Source: Stutzerimonas stutzeri
GTDB lineage: Bacteria > Pseudomonadota > Gammaproteobacteria > Pseudomonadales > Pseudomonadaceae
NCBI RefSeq assembly: GCF_000952685.1
Contig: NZ_JYHV01000021.1
Span: 54,701-118,700 of the forward strand
DNA length: 64,000 nucleotides
Direction: 5' to 3'
The notes under the pieces were generated by a model, which ran no database searches, was not told the origin of the DNA, and worked only from the letters and a program-made list of their open reading frames with translations. Position 1 is the first letter of the stretch; the number at the start of each line of letters is the position of its first letter. Shown here one piece after another: positions 29,184 through 38,516 of the stretch. The translations under genes and the position numbers were made by a program.

Positions 29184-30257
29184 ATGAAAAGACGTTACCG
29201 ACTCCCGCTGTGGATACTTCTGTCATTGGCATTGCTACTGCTGATCATCCACCTTGCCCTGCCCCACTTGGTGCGCAACTACCTGAACGACAAGCTGGCG
29301 GACATGGGCGAGTATCGCGGCCATGTCGACGACGTCGATCTGGCCTGGTGGCGTGGTGCATATCAGATTGACGGGGTGCTGATCGAGAAGAAGAACGAGA
29401 AGGTTCAAGCCCCTCTGTTCACCGCTCCGACAATCGATATCGGGGTGAGCTGGCGAGCACTCTGGAAGCATCGCGCCCTGGTAGGTGAGGTCCGGCTGGA
29501 ACAGCCAGAACTGAATTTCGTCGACGGCAAGGACGCCGGCGATTCGCAGACCGGCGAAGGGGTCGACTGGCGCGAAAGGCTTGAGGAGCTGGTGCCGTTT
29601 ACCTTGAACGAGCTGCGTGTCATCGACGGTCAGCTATCGTTCCGCAACTTCGAATCCGATCCGCCAGTGCATATCTACGCCAACGCGATTAACGCCAGTC
29701 TCTACAACCTGACCAACACGGCGGATGGGCAAGGCCGCGTGGCGACGTTCGAAGGCAACGCCAAGTTTCTGAACCATGCCCCTATGGAAGCCACCGCGAG
29801 CTTCGACCCCTACACCAACTGGGAAGATTTTGAAGTGAACCTGCGCTTGACCGGGGTGGAGCTGACCAAGCTGAACGACTTCAGCAATGCCTACGGCAAA
29901 TTCGATTTCGCCGGCGGCACCGGTGACTTGATCATGGAAGTAGAGGCCAACGACAGTCAACTGTCTGGCTACATCAAGCCCTTGCTGCACCAAGTCGAAG
30001 TGTTCAACTTCGAGCAGGACGTCGAGAACGAAGACAAAGGCTTCTTCCGTGGGATCTGGGAAGCCGTGGTCGGTGGCGGCGAAGAAGTCCTGCAGAACCA
30101 GAGCAAAGATCAGTTCGCTACGCGTGTTGAGCTATCCGGCAGCACCAAGAACACCGAGGTCAGCCCGTTTCAGGCCTTCATCGCCATCTTGCAGAACGCT
30201 TTCGTCGAAGCATTTTCGGCCCGTTTCGAGCGTTCACTGAGTGAAGACGACAAATAG
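29184..30257 (+). CDS. DUF748 (AsmA-like) envelope protein
   Basis: This 357-residue protein has one N-terminal membrane anchor (about residues 7-27) and a long beta-rich periplasmic part with the DUF748 pattern (LAWWRGAYQIDGVLIEKKN near the start, repeated strand units afterwards). Such proteins resemble AsmA/TamB-like bridge proteins thought to handle lipids between the membranes. The ribosome site is weak. It stands alone between cysK and the MoxR gene. The role is a fold-level guess. Confidence 0.8.
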   Translation: MKRRYRLPLWILLSLALLLLIIHLALPHLVRNYLNDKLADMGEYRGHVDDVDLAWWRGAYQIDGVLIEKKNEKVQAPLFTAPTIDIGVSWRALWKHRALVGEVRLEQPELNFVDGKDAGDSQTGEGVDWRERLEELVPFTLNELRVIDGQLSFRNFESDPPVHIYANAINASLYNLTNTADGQGRVATFEGNAKFLNHAPMEATASFDPYTNWEDFEVNLRLTGVELTKLNDFSNAYGKFDFAGGTGDLIMEVEANDSQLSGYIKPLLHQVEVFNFEQDVENEDKGFFRGIWEAVVGGGEEVLQNQSKDQFATRVELSGSTKNTEVSPFQAFIAILQNAFVEAFSARFERSLSEDDK

Positions 30258-30397
30258 CGGAGCACGGTTGAGCGGCCTGCGCCCATTCAGTGACTGAATG
30301 ATTCGCTCGCGTTCACACTAAAGGGCCCATCCCTTATAGTCGATCTCTGACTCAAACACGAAGCGCCTGCGTGCCAGGCCCGATCAAGGAAATCCTG

Positions 30398-31243
30398 ATG
30401 AAGTTCGAAGGCACCCAATCCTATATCGCCACCGACGACCTCAAACTGGCGGTCAACGCAGCCATCACACTGGAGCGCCCGTTGCTGGTGAAAGGCGAGC
30501 CGGGCACCGGCAAAACCATGCTCGCCGAGCAACTGGCAGAGTCATTCGGTGCGAAATTCATCACCTGGCACATAAAGTCCACTACCAAGGCCCATCAGGG
30601 CCTGTACGAATATGACGCGGTGAGCCGCCTGCGTGACTCGCAGCTAGACTCAGACCGGGTGCACGATGTACGCAACTACATCAAGAAGGGCAAGTTGTGG
30701 GAGGCGTTCGAGTCCGAACAGCGCGTCATTCTGTTGATCGATGAAATCGACAAGGCGGACATTGAGTTCCCCAACGACCTGCTGCAGGAACTCGACAAGA
30801 TGGAGTTCTACGTCTACGAGACCAATGAAACCATCAAGGCCAAGCAGCGCCCGATCATCATCATTACGTCAAATAACGAAAAGGAGCTGCCGGATGCCTT
30901 CCTGCGCCGATGCTTCTTTCACTACATCGCCTTCCCTGACCGGGAAACGCTGCAGAAGATCGTCGACGTGCATTATCCGAACATCAAGAAGGACTTGGTG
31001 GCCGAAGCCCTCGACGTGTTCTTCGATGTTCGCAAGGTACCCGGGTTGAAGAAGAAGCCATCCACCAGCGAACTGGTCGACTGGCTCAAGTTGCTGATGG
31101 CCGACAACATTGGTGAAGCCGTGCTGCGCGAACGTGATCCGACCCGAGCGATTCCGCCCCTGGCTGGAGCCCTGGTAAAAAACGAACAAGACGTGCAATT
31201 ACTTGAGCGTCTGGCATTCATGAGTCGTCGCGCCAGCCGCTGA
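30398..31243 (+). CDS. MoxR-family AAA+ ATPase
   Basis: This 281-residue AAA+ ATPase of the MoxR type has Walker A GEPGTGKT at residues 33-40, Walker B LLIDEIDKAD near 112-121, a sensor stretch ITSNNEKELPDAFLRRC near 155-175 and a C-terminal lid. MoxR ATPases work with VWA-domain partners to mature or load cofactors into other proteins. The matching VWA gene is at 31742, with a GFA gene between them. The start at 30398 has AAGGA upstream; the frame from 30371 would add 9 residues. The client protein is unknown. Confidence 0.9.
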   Translation: MKFEGTQSYIATDDLKLAVNAAITLERPLLVKGEPGTGKTMLAEQLAESFGAKFITWHIKSTTKAHQGLYEYDAVSRLRDSQLDSDRVHDVRNYIKKGKLWEAFESEQRVILLIDEIDKADIEFPNDLLQELDKMEFYVYETNETIKAKQRPIIIITSNNEKELPDAFLRRCFFHYIAFPDRETLQKIVDVHYPNIKKDLVAEALDVFFDVRKVPGLKKKPSTSELVDWLKLLMADNIGEAVLRERDPTRAIPPLAGALVKNEQDVQLLERLAFMSRRASR

Positions 31244-31250
31244 ACGGCGG

Positions 31251-31268
31251 CGGCTCCAAGCGGAGCCG
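31251..31268 (+). other. intercistronic hairpin moxR-gfa
   Basis: CGGCTCC-aagc-GGAGCCG is a 7-base perfect stem with a tetraloop, 7 bases after the moxR stop and before the gfa ribosome site. It has no T-tract, so it is more likely an RNA-stability or processing element than a terminator. Confidence 0.4.
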
Positions 31269-31295
31269 ACCACCTCACACACTGGAGGAAGAACC

Positions 31296-31694
31296 ATGCA
31301 AACGCATACCGGTAGTTGCCTCTGCGGTGTCGTGCGGTATCGCATCGACGCACCGATCAACCAGCTCACCCATTGCCATTGCAAGATGTGCCGCAAGGCG
31401 CACGGGGCTGCATTCGCGACCTACGCGAGCGTGCCGCTGGAAGCGTTTCACTTCCTCTCCGGCAAGGATCAGCTGGGCGTCTTCCACTCCTCCGAACATG
31501 TGACGCGGACGTTCTGCATTCGCTGCGGATCCAATCTGCAATTCGTCGATAACCGAGAGCATGAGGTCGGCGTCGCTGCCGGCACGCTCGACTCTTCGCT
31601 GCCCGTCCCGCCCCAGGAGCACATTTTCGTCGGTTCCAAGGCGGACTGGTACGAGATCAGCGACGGGCTCGCGGAACACGACGAAGACCTCTGA
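31296..31694 (+). CDS. GFA/CENP-V-type zinc protein
   Basis: This 132-residue protein is of the glutathione-dependent formaldehyde-activating (GFA/CENP-V) fold. The zinc-binding cysteines are in SCLCG, CHCKMCRK and CIRCGS. The fold is often named for formaldehyde-glutathione adduct formation, but most members have no proven activity. It sits between the moxR and VWA genes with a strong ribosome site (GGAGGAAG), so it is probably co-expressed with them. That could reflect insertion into an older pair or a real functional link. Confidence 0.87.
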   Translation: MQTHTGSCLCGVVRYRIDAPINQLTHCHCKMCRKAHGAAFATYASVPLEAFHFLSGKDQLGVFHSSEHVTRTFCIRCGSNLQFVDNREHEVGVAAGTLDSSLPVPPQEHIFVGSKADWYEISDGLAEHDEDL

Positions 31695-31741
31695 CCACCA
31701 AACGCAAGGTGCCGTGATGACGGTACGCCCGAGGTTCTGCC

Positions 31742-32920
31742 ATGTTGCTTGGCCTGTTCAATGAAATGCGCGCCGCCAAGGTGCCGGTGTCGGTACGCGA
31801 GCTGCTCGACCTGATCAACGCGTTGAAACACAACGTGATTTTCGCCGATATGGACGAATTCTATTTCCTGTCGCGGGCCATTCTGGTCAAGGATGAGCGC
31901 CACTTCGACAAGTTCGACCGCGCCTTCGGCACCTACTTCAAGGGCTTGGAAAACCTCGATCAACACATTGAGGCGTTGATTCCAGAAGAATGGCTACGCA
32001 AGGAATTCGAACGCTCGCTGAGCGATGAAGACCGCGCCAAGATCGAGTCCCTCGGTGGGCTGGACAAGCTGATCGAGGAATTCAAGAAGCGCCTGGAAGA
32101 GCAAAAGGAACGGCACGCCGGGGGTAACAAATGGATCGGCACCGGCGGCACCAGCCCGTTCGGTTCCGGTGGCTACAACCCCGAAGGCATTCGCATCGGT
32201 GATGCTGGCAAGCGTCAAGGCAAGGCGGTGAAGGTCTGGGACCAGCGCGAATACAAGAATCTCGACGATCAGGTCGAACTGGGCACTCGCAACATCAAAG
32301 TCGCCCTGCGCCGCTTGCGCAAATTCGCCCGTCAAGGTGCGCAGGACGAGCTGGACCTCGATGGCACCATCGACCACACCGCTCGAGACGGCGGGCTACT
32401 CAACATCCAGATGCGCCCGGAACGACGTAATGCGGTGAAGCTGCTGATCCTGTTCGACATCGGCGGCTCGATGGACGCTCACGTGAAGGTCTGCGAAGAG
32501 CTGTTCTCCGCCTGCAAAACCGAGTTCAAACACCTGGAGTATTTTTACTTCCACAACTTCATCTACGAGTCGGTCTGGAAGAACAACTTCCGCCGCACCT
32601 CCGAGCGCACCTCGACACTCGACCTGCTGCACAAATACGGCCCTGATTACAAAGTGGTATTTGTCGGCGATGCCGCCATGGCGCCTTATGAAGTGACCCA
32701 ACCCGGTGGCAGTGTCGAACACTGGAATGAGGAAGCGGGCTACGTCTGGATGCAGCGCTTCATGGCCAAGTACAAGAAACTCATCTGGATCAATCCCTAC
32801 CCCAAGGACACCTGGGGCTACACCTCATCCACAGGGATCATCCGCGAGCTGGTGGAGGATCGGATGTACCCGCTGACATTGAGCGGTCTGGAAGAAGGGA
32901 TGAAATTTCTGGCGAAATAG
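31742..32920 (+). CDS. VWA-domain protein, CoxE-like partner of MoxR
   Basis: This 392-residue cytosolic protein has a helical N-terminal half and a C-terminal von Willebrand factor A domain (about residues 225-390). The metal-site loop reads LFDIGGSMD, a variant of DxSxS in which the first serine is glycine; I recall this wording from other MoxR-linked VWA proteins, so it may be a subgroup trait rather than a defect. It presumably forms the partner of the AAA+ ATPase at 30398. The start has GAGG upstream. Confidence 0.87.
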   Translation: MLLGLFNEMRAAKVPVSVRELLDLINALKHNVIFADMDEFYFLSRAILVKDERHFDKFDRAFGTYFKGLENLDQHIEALIPEEWLRKEFERSLSDEDRAKIESLGGLDKLIEEFKKRLEEQKERHAGGNKWIGTGGTSPFGSGGYNPEGIRIGDAGKRQGKAVKVWDQREYKNLDDQVELGTRNIKVALRRLRKFARQGAQDELDLDGTIDHTARDGGLLNIQMRPERRNAVKLLILFDIGGSMDAHVKVCEELFSACKTEFKHLEYFYFHNFIYESVWKNNFRRTSERTSTLDLLHKYGPDYKVVFVGDAAMAPYEVTQPGGSVEHWNEEAGYVWMQRFMAKYKKLIWINPYPKDTWGYTSSTGIIRELVEDRMYPLTLSGLEEGMKFLAK

Positions 32921-32947
32921 CAGCCAACCGATCACCGTCACGGTGCC

Positions 32948-32973
32948 ATAGCGAACCCGCCTGGGCTCGCTAT
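32948..32973. terminator. hairpin between convergent genes
   Basis: ATAGCGA pairs with TCGCTAT, with an inner CCC/GGG, between the VWA gene and the convergent DUF2937 gene whose stop it overlaps. There is no T-tract. It is possibly a weak two-way stop. Confidence 0.35.
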
Positions 32974-33518
32974 GCATTATCACCTGGACGACCCGAGCGA
33001 GCGACGCGACGCACATTACGTGGCCGACGCTGCGGAAACAGCAATCGGCGGATCAGCAGAAAAATGCTCTCGGCAATCCAGGCCAACAGCAATGCACAGC
33101 CGACCCCCCAAGCGATCGCCTCGGGCGCCAGCAGGACCTGAAAGCGGTAACTGCTCCAGACCTGATGGCGAATGGCCTGGTCGGCCCCGAAGAACACATG
33201 CCAGGCTTGTGCATACCAGGGACCCTGCATGATTCGCCACTCACGATCGAGCAGGCGTGCGCGTTCCACGAGCGCCGCGACACTGCGTGCATCACTCTGG
33301 ATAACTGGATCATCGCTGGCACGATAGTGCTCCACCAGCGCATTCAAATTGCCCTCGAAGAACCGTCCGGCCGTTTCCTGAAAGCCCAGCAGCCCCTGCT
33401 GCGCTTCGATCCGGCGCGCCTCGACGTGACGTTCATATGCTTGAATAAAGCCCGGCACCTGGACGCCAATCAGCAAGCCAAGGGCGAACACCGTCAGTCG
33501 CAAATAGCTTCGTAGCAT
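32970..33518 (-). CDS. DUF2937-like membrane protein
   Basis: This 182-residue protein has an N-terminal membrane helix (about residues 7-27), a helical central part and a second membrane helix near 135-160, followed by a basic arginine-rich tail. It matches my memory of the DUF2937 family. Its start overlaps the stop of the upstream amidotransferase gene by one base (TGATG), so the two are translationally coupled. The coupling is the only hint to a function. Confidence 0.75.
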   Translation of the reverse strand: MLRSYLRLTVFALGLLIGVQVPGFIQAYERHVEARRIEAQQGLLGFQETAGRFFEGNLNALVEHYRASDDPVIQSDARSVAALVERARLLDREWRIMQGPWYAQAWHVFFGADQAIRHQVWSSYRFQVLLAPEAIAWGVGCALLLAWIAESIFLLIRRLLFPQRRPRNVRRVARSGRPGDNA

Positions 33519-34294
33519 CACTGCACCTGCCCGCGCGCAACGCACTCGCCCAAACGCCAGAGCGTCCATTCGCCCGGCTGGTGAACTTGCCACTGCTCGT
33601 TATCAGTCAATGGCTCGGTTGCCAATACGGTAACGACATCATTCGGCGTTGTTTCAACGGTGAAATCGACCGTCAGGTCGGCATCTTTCAGTTGTGCCGG
33701 GCCAAAGGGAGCGCGCCGAGTAATTTGCACGAGCTTGGTGCTGCAGAAACTGAACAACCATTCACCGTTGCTCAGCAAGCAATTGAATACGCCTTTGGCA
33801 CGGTAGCCCGCGCAGGCGTCGAGCAGTGCAGGGAGCAGGTCCTCGGCAGCCACGCGGTCGGGGAACACGCTGCGCACCCGGCTAAGCAGATCGCAGAACG
33901 CCGCCTCGCTATCGGTATCGCCGACTGGCTGGTAGAAACCACGCGCAGGACTGAAATCAGCGAGCTGACCGTTATGGGCGAAGCACCAATGCTGCCCCCA
34001 CAGTTCTCGCACGAAGGGATGGGTATTGACCAGAGCGACCCTGCCGACGTTGGCGTGACGGATATGACCGATCACCACTTCGCTCTTGATCAGGTAATGC
34101 TGAACCATCTTCGCCACTTCGGACTCGCAGCTGGCCACTGGATCCTGAAACAGACGCAGACCACGGCCTTCGTAGAAAGCGATGCCCCAACCATCTTTGT
34201 GTGGCCCGGTGCGCCCCCCGCGCTGCATCAGCCCCGTGAAGCTGAAATGAATGTCGGTCGGTACGTTGGCGCTCATGCCGAGCAGTTCACACAT
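33518..34294 (-). CDS. class II glutamine amidotransferase (YafJ-like)
   Basis: This 258-residue protein is of the Ntn-hydrolase glutaminase fold. The N-terminal Met is followed directly by the nucleophile C2 (MCELLGM), as the fold needs after Met removal, and the typical HIRHANVG and FAHNGQL motifs follow. This fixes the start at 34294, with GGGAGA upstream, and rules out the frame that runs on to 34417. There is no synthetase domain, so the ammonia acceptor is unknown; homologues are annotated YafJ. It is coupled with the DUF2937 gene. Confidence 0.88.
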   Translation of the reverse strand: MCELLGMSANVPTDIHFSFTGLMQRGGRTGPHKDGWGIAFYEGRGLRLFQDPVASCESEVAKMVQHYLIKSEVVIGHIRHANVGRVALVNTHPFVRELWGQHWCFAHNGQLADFSPARGFYQPVGDTDSEAAFCDLLSRVRSVFPDRVAAEDLLPALLDACAGYRAKGVFNCLLSNGEWLFSFCSTKLVQITRRAPFGPAQLKDADLTVDFTVETTPNDVVTVLATEPLTDNEQWQVHQPGEWTLWRLGECVARGQVQ

Positions 34295-34352
34295 GCATGA
34301 TCTCCCGCTATCTCTTGTGTTCCGAGTGCCCGGTATTAGCCGGTCGACTCGC

Positions 34353-34820
34353 TCATAACCTGGGCTCGGTCCGTGACTGGTAACGATTGGAGGGGCGGTA
34401 GTCCACCTGCTCGTCATCCTCGAGCCGCTCCCGCAAGGTACGAGCGTCCTCCTCTGCTGCAGATGCTGTGCGCCGCCGCCCGAGCCGGCGCTCGATCGGC
34501 CAGCGCAGCGCCACCAATACTGCGTATAGCGCGAATGCGATCAGCCCGTAGAGTGCCAAATCCGCAACTGCACGCCAGGCGTTGTTGCCGACCTTGAACA
34601 GTAGATCCAGCGCGGTGATCGCCACAGCCGGCGCGAACAGTTCCCGAGTGGGATCGACGATGGTGGGTGTCAGTAGCAGTACGGCTGCGATCAGCCGCAG
34701 CGGCTCGCGCAGCCAGCGCCACAGGGGTCGCGTGACACGGAACCACACCAGCAGAGCTCCCAGTGCAGCCACTCCATAAGCTGTCCAGGCGAGTAGGTAA
34801 TCATTGGCGAATAGGAACAT
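34353..34820 (-). CDS. conserved membrane protein, unknown
   Basis: This 155-residue protein has three or four predicted membrane helices in the first 110 residues and a charged, arginine- and glutamate-rich cytosolic tail. GAG precedes the ATG at 34820. I do not recognise a domain. It lies 58 bases upstream of the YafJ-type gene in the same direction and is probably in one transcript with it. Confidence 0.7.
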   Translation of the reverse strand: MFLFANDYLLAWTAYGVAALGALLVWFRVTRPLWRWLREPLRLIAAVLLLTPTIVDPTRELFAPAVAITALDLLFKVGNNAWRAVADLALYGLIAFALYAVLVALRWPIERRLGRRRTASAAEEDARTLRERLEDDEQVDYRPSNRYQSRTEPRL

Positions 34821-35034
34821 GACGATCTCGTGTGTAAGGCAGTGTGCTCACCGGCGTGTAATGCCGCGCATGATAACAGTGGCGAGCCTGCCGGCTGCCA
34901 GTTCGCAATGCAATGACAAGCTGGTCATCATCCATGTAACGCCGTATAAACGCTGAAAACAAAAAAGGGCCGGAAAGCGCCAGTAGCGTGCCGAGAAGCC
35001 ATACTTGTCACACGGACACATCAGGAGAGCCATC

Positions 35035-35475
35035 ATGACCTACCAGCATATTCTGGTCGCTACCGACCTGAACGACGAATGCCACCCGGTCGTAGCACGC
35101 GCCGAGGCATTGGCCATCGCCAGCGGCGCAAAACTAGCCTTGGTCCACGTCATCGAACCAATGGCCATGGCCTTCGGCGGTGACGTGCCGATGGATCTAT
35201 CGATGCTGCAGCAGCAGCAGTTCGACCAGGCCCGTGAGCGCTTGACCGGGTTCGCTGAGCGTTACCCCAGCCTGACTGTCGAGCAGCGTCATCTAGCCTA
35301 CGGACAGCCCCGTCAGGAGATACACAGGCTGGCCAAGGAACAAGGTTGCGATCTTGTCGTTGTCGGCAGTCACGGCCGTCATGGTCTGGCGCTGCTGCTC
35401 GGCTCTACCGCCAATGACATTCTTCACGGAGCCCCCTGCGACGTGCTTGCTGTTCGGCTGACCAAGGCCGAGTAA
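35035..35475 (+). CDS. universal stress protein, UspA family
   Basis: This 146-residue UspA-type protein has the opening HILVATDLNDE and the ATP-binding signature G-x2-G-x9-G in the GSHGRHGLALLLGSTAN segment, so it is of the nucleotide-binding class. The start at 35035 has AGGAGA upstream; a longer frame from 35005 is unlikely. It has its own promoter region of about 200 bases. It is usually induced in stationary phase or under stress; no Anr box is visible here. Confidence 0.92.
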   Translation: MTYQHILVATDLNDECHPVVARAEALAIASGAKLALVHVIEPMAMAFGGDVPMDLSMLQQQQFDQARERLTGFAERYPSLTVEQRHLAYGQPRQEIHRLAKEQGCDLVVVGSHGRHGLALLLGSTANDILHGAPCDVLAVRLTKAE

Positions 35476-35490
35476 CTTCACCGATTCTGC

Positions 35491-35513
35491 GCCTGAGCCC
35501 TGGCGGCTCAGGC
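35491..35513. terminator. two-way hairpin after usp and the 35508 gene
   Basis: GCCTGAGCC and GGCTCAGGC form a perfect 9-base stem around a 5-base loop, 16 bases after the usp stop and overlapping the last codons of the convergent gene. It lacks a T-tract on either strand, so termination may need a factor. Confidence 0.45.
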
Positions 35514-36200
35514 CATCTCCGGCCCCTCTCCGGCGCTCATCACCAGCGGTCTGATTTTCTTCAACTGGGTCTCCAGTGAATAGGTCAGGCTGGTTGCCAT
35601 GGAGAAAAACGTCAGGAAAGCCTTTAGATTGGAGTCGCCGTGACAGGTGTCGTGGATTCGCTGCCAGAACGCCTGATTGACCAACTGCAGTTGCTGGAAA
35701 GATCGCACCAGGCCACGCAACTCCCAGTCGGCATGGCGTCCTTCACGTAAATTGAAGTACTGCCGGGCCAGATACAGCGAGACCGCACGCAGCACGAACT
35801 CCTGATTGCTGGCGAACGGCAGATGCTGATGCGCCATCGGCTTGAGCCTGCCCAGCACCGGGCACGCGCTGGTAGCCATGATAACGCCGAGCAGCGCACG
35901 CAACCCCTCCTCCAGCCCTACCAGCTTGTTGTATTCCCGTTCCGGCGTACGCACTCGCACTTGCGCTTTCTTCACCGCAGGCAGGCCCTGGAAGTCCTCG
36001 ATGACCCGGTGCAGGTCCACCGCGGCGGGGCAATGGCTGAAGCTGTCCCGACTCAGTGGGCAATTGTTGCACTGCTGATGATCCAGGCGCGTCCATTTGG
36101 GTGCCTGACTGGCAGCCTCGTGATCGTAGACGCGGTCCAGCTCGATCCGGTAGCTGAACTCATGCTCGTCGTCCAGGACGATGCGGTAATCAATTGCCAT
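35508..36200 (-). CDS. conserved Cys-motif protein, unknown (DUF6901-like?)
   Basis: This 230-residue protein has a beta-rich first part (residues 1-40) and a cysteine cluster (CNNCPL, then SHCPAA, about 44-58), followed by a helical domain. The spaced cysteines suggest zinc or Fe-S binding, but no known domain is evident to me; the DUF6901 label is from memory and unsure. The start has GGAG upstream. It is convergent with the usp gene and lies downstream of uup in the same direction, with a gap of 136 bases. Confidence 0.72.
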   Translation of the reverse strand: MAIDYRIVLDDEHEFSYRIELDRVYDHEAASQAPKWTRLDHQQCNNCPLSRDSFSHCPAAVDLHRVIEDFQGLPAVKKAQVRVRTPEREYNKLVGLEEGLRALLGVIMATSACPVLGRLKPMAHQHLPFASNQEFVLRAVSLYLARQYFNLREGRHADWELRGLVRSFQQLQLVNQAFWQRIHDTCHGDSNLKAFLTFFSMATSLTYSLETQLKKIRPLVMSAGEGPEMA

Positions 36201-36336
36201 CTAAGCTCCGTCTGGAATGCTGACAGGTGTCGTTTAGTCTTGGTGTCCGGGTCACGCCATGCGGAACATCAAGGGCTGATCTATGGCATCGAGAGATGTG
36301 CTGGACAGAACGGGGGATTTCCACCACGCGTGCGCT

Positions 36337-38247
36337 TCAATCTTCCAGCTCGGCCCAGCGCTCCAGCAATTCGTCGAGTTCTGCCTGCAGCGCCTCAAGA
36401 CGCGATATCGTTTCGCCAGTATGCTCCGCAGTCTGCTGATAGAACGTCGGCTGCGCAATTTCGGCTTGCAACGCGGCGATGTTTTTTTCGACTGCGTCTA
36501 TTTTTCCCGGTAGCGCCTCCAGTTCGCGCTGGACCTTGTAGCTGAGTTTCTTCTTCGCCGGGGCAGGTTCGGCGTTGGGTGTCGCGGGCTTGCTCTGCGG
36601 TGTTTCGACTTTCGCTTCCTTGGCTTCCTTCGTCTCGGCTACGCCGAGCAGTTTTACCGAGCCGCCTTGCCGCAGCCAGTCCTGGTAGCCGCCGACGTAT
36701 TCGCGAACGACCCCGTCACCCTCGAAAACCAACGTACTGGTGACCACGTTATCGAGAAACGCCCGGTCATGGCTGACCATCAATACCGTGCCCTGGAACC
36801 CGAGTAGAACCTCCTCGAGAAGCTCGAGGGTTTCCACGTCGAGATCGTTGGTCGGCTCGTCCAGTACGAGCAAGTTGGCCGGCTTACTGAACAGTTTAGC
36901 GAGCAAGAGGCGTGCCCGTTCTCCGCCAGACAGTGCCTTTACTGGCGTGCGGGCCCGCTGCGGGCTGAACAGGAAGTCACCGAGGTAGCTGAGAACATGG
37001 CGATTCTGGCCGTCGATAGTGATGAAGTCGCGCCCCTCGGCGACATTGTCGATGACAGTCTTTTCCAGTTCCAGCTGGTGACGCAATTGGTCGAAATACG
37101 CCACTTCCAGTTTGGTCCCCGCCTCAACCGTGCCACTGGTGGGTTGCAGATCGCCCAACAGCAGCTTGAGCAGTGTGGTCTTGCCGGTTCCGTTGGCCCC
37201 GAGCAAACCAATCCGATCGCCACGCTGCAGCACCATCGAGAAATCGCGAATCAACGGCTCGCCGCCCGGATGAGCGAAGCTTGCATGCTCGACGACGATG
37301 ACCTGCTTGCCGGATTTCTCCGCTGCGTCGACCTGGATGTTGGCCTTGCCTTGATGCTCACGGCGTTCGCTGCGCTCGGCTCGCAATGCCTTGAGTGCAC
37401 GAACACGGCCTTCGTTACGAGTACGGCGGGCCTTGATGCCTTGGCGAATCCACACCTCTTCCTGCGCAAGCTTCTTGTCGAACAGCGCATTGGCCGTTTC
37501 TTCAGCCGCCAACTGTTGTTCCTTGTGCACCAGGAAGCTGGCGTAATCGCCGTTCCAGTCGATCATGTGGCCTCGATCGAGCTCGAGGATGCGAGTCGCC
37601 AGGTTCTGCAGGAACGCACGGTCATGCGTGATGAACAGCACCGCACCGTTAAAACCGGTCAGCGCTTCTTCCAGCCAGGCAATCGCGCCGATATCCAAGT
37701 GGTTGGTCGGCTCGTCCAGCAGCAGCAGATCGGGTTCCGATACCAGCGCCTGAGCCAGCAGAACGCGCCGCCTCCAGCCGCCGGAAAGCTCGGCGAGGGT
37801 TTTGTCGGCTGGCAGCTGCAAACGACTCAAGGTGCTATCGACCAGCTGCTGCAGACGCCAACCGTCCTTGGCTTCGAGTTCTTGCTGGACATGCATCAGC
37901 TTGTCCAAGTCGGCTTCGTTCTGGATGTTCTGGCTGAGGTGATGGTAGTCGGCAAGCAACTGACCGACGCCGGACAAGCCTTCGGCTACCACGTCGAACA
38001 CGGTGCGCTCGTCAGCGAGCGGAAGCTCCTGCGGCAGCTCGCCGATCTTCAGCCCCGGCGCGCGCCAGATTTCGCCGTCATCGGGCAACTGGCTGCCCTT
38101 GACCAGACTCAGCATGCTGGACTTTCCGGTGCCGTTGCGGCCGATGATGCACACCCGCTCACCCCGCGCAATCTGCCAGGACACTCCATCGAGCAATGGA
38201 TTGGTGCCATAGGCGAGGGACACATTGGTCAACTTGAGCAGGGTCAT
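36337..38247 (-). CDS. uup: ABC-F ATPase Uup
   Basis: This 636-residue soluble ABC-F protein has two ATP-binding domains: Walker A GRNGTGKSS near residues 38-46 with signature LSGGWRRR, and GANGTGKTT near 350-358 with LSGGERAR. A linker lies between them, and the C-terminal coiled-coil DNA-binding domain (about 560-636) marks Uup among ABC-F proteins. ABC-F factors act on the ribosome; Uup also affects precise transposon excision and branched DNA intermediates in E. coli. The start has GGAGG. It is divergent from slt. Confidence 0.93.
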   Translation of the reverse strand: MTLLKLTNVSLAYGTNPLLDGVSWQIARGERVCIIGRNGTGKSSMLSLVKGSQLPDDGEIWRAPGLKIGELPQELPLADERTVFDVVAEGLSGVGQLLADYHHLSQNIQNEADLDKLMHVQQELEAKDGWRLQQLVDSTLSRLQLPADKTLAELSGGWRRRVLLAQALVSEPDLLLLDEPTNHLDIGAIAWLEEALTGFNGAVLFITHDRAFLQNLATRILELDRGHMIDWNGDYASFLVHKEQQLAAEETANALFDKKLAQEEVWIRQGIKARRTRNEGRVRALKALRAERSERREHQGKANIQVDAAEKSGKQVIVVEHASFAHPGGEPLIRDFSMVLQRGDRIGLLGANGTGKTTLLKLLLGDLQPTSGTVEAGTKLEVAYFDQLRHQLELEKTVIDNVAEGRDFITIDGQNRHVLSYLGDFLFSPQRARTPVKALSGGERARLLLAKLFSKPANLLVLDEPTNDLDVETLELLEEVLLGFQGTVLMVSHDRAFLDNVVTSTLVFEGDGVVREYVGGYQDWLRQGGSVKLLGVAETKEAKEAKVETPQSKPATPNAEPAPAKKKLSYKVQRELEALPGKIDAVEKNIAALQAEIAQPTFYQQTAEHTGETISRLEALQAELDELLERWAELED

Positions 38248-38516
38248 GACTACCTCCGGAAAACAGGGCGCGCAGTCTAGCAGAATGCGCCTGTCAGACG
38301 GACGTCACCGCGTTTGCGGGCATGCGTCCGAGGGCTTCATCCACAACCAGCCATCATGATTCCGCCAGCGTCCCAGGCGCGCCACATCTGGCTTATCGTA
38401 CGTTCGTCGGAACGTACTAGTTTGTTGGTTTCAACAGCTTAATCCTCGTTTAACTGCCAGCGCGGCCAAGCTAAGCTAGCGCAGCAATCCCTCATGCCCC
38501 CGTCTTCGGAAGTCTC

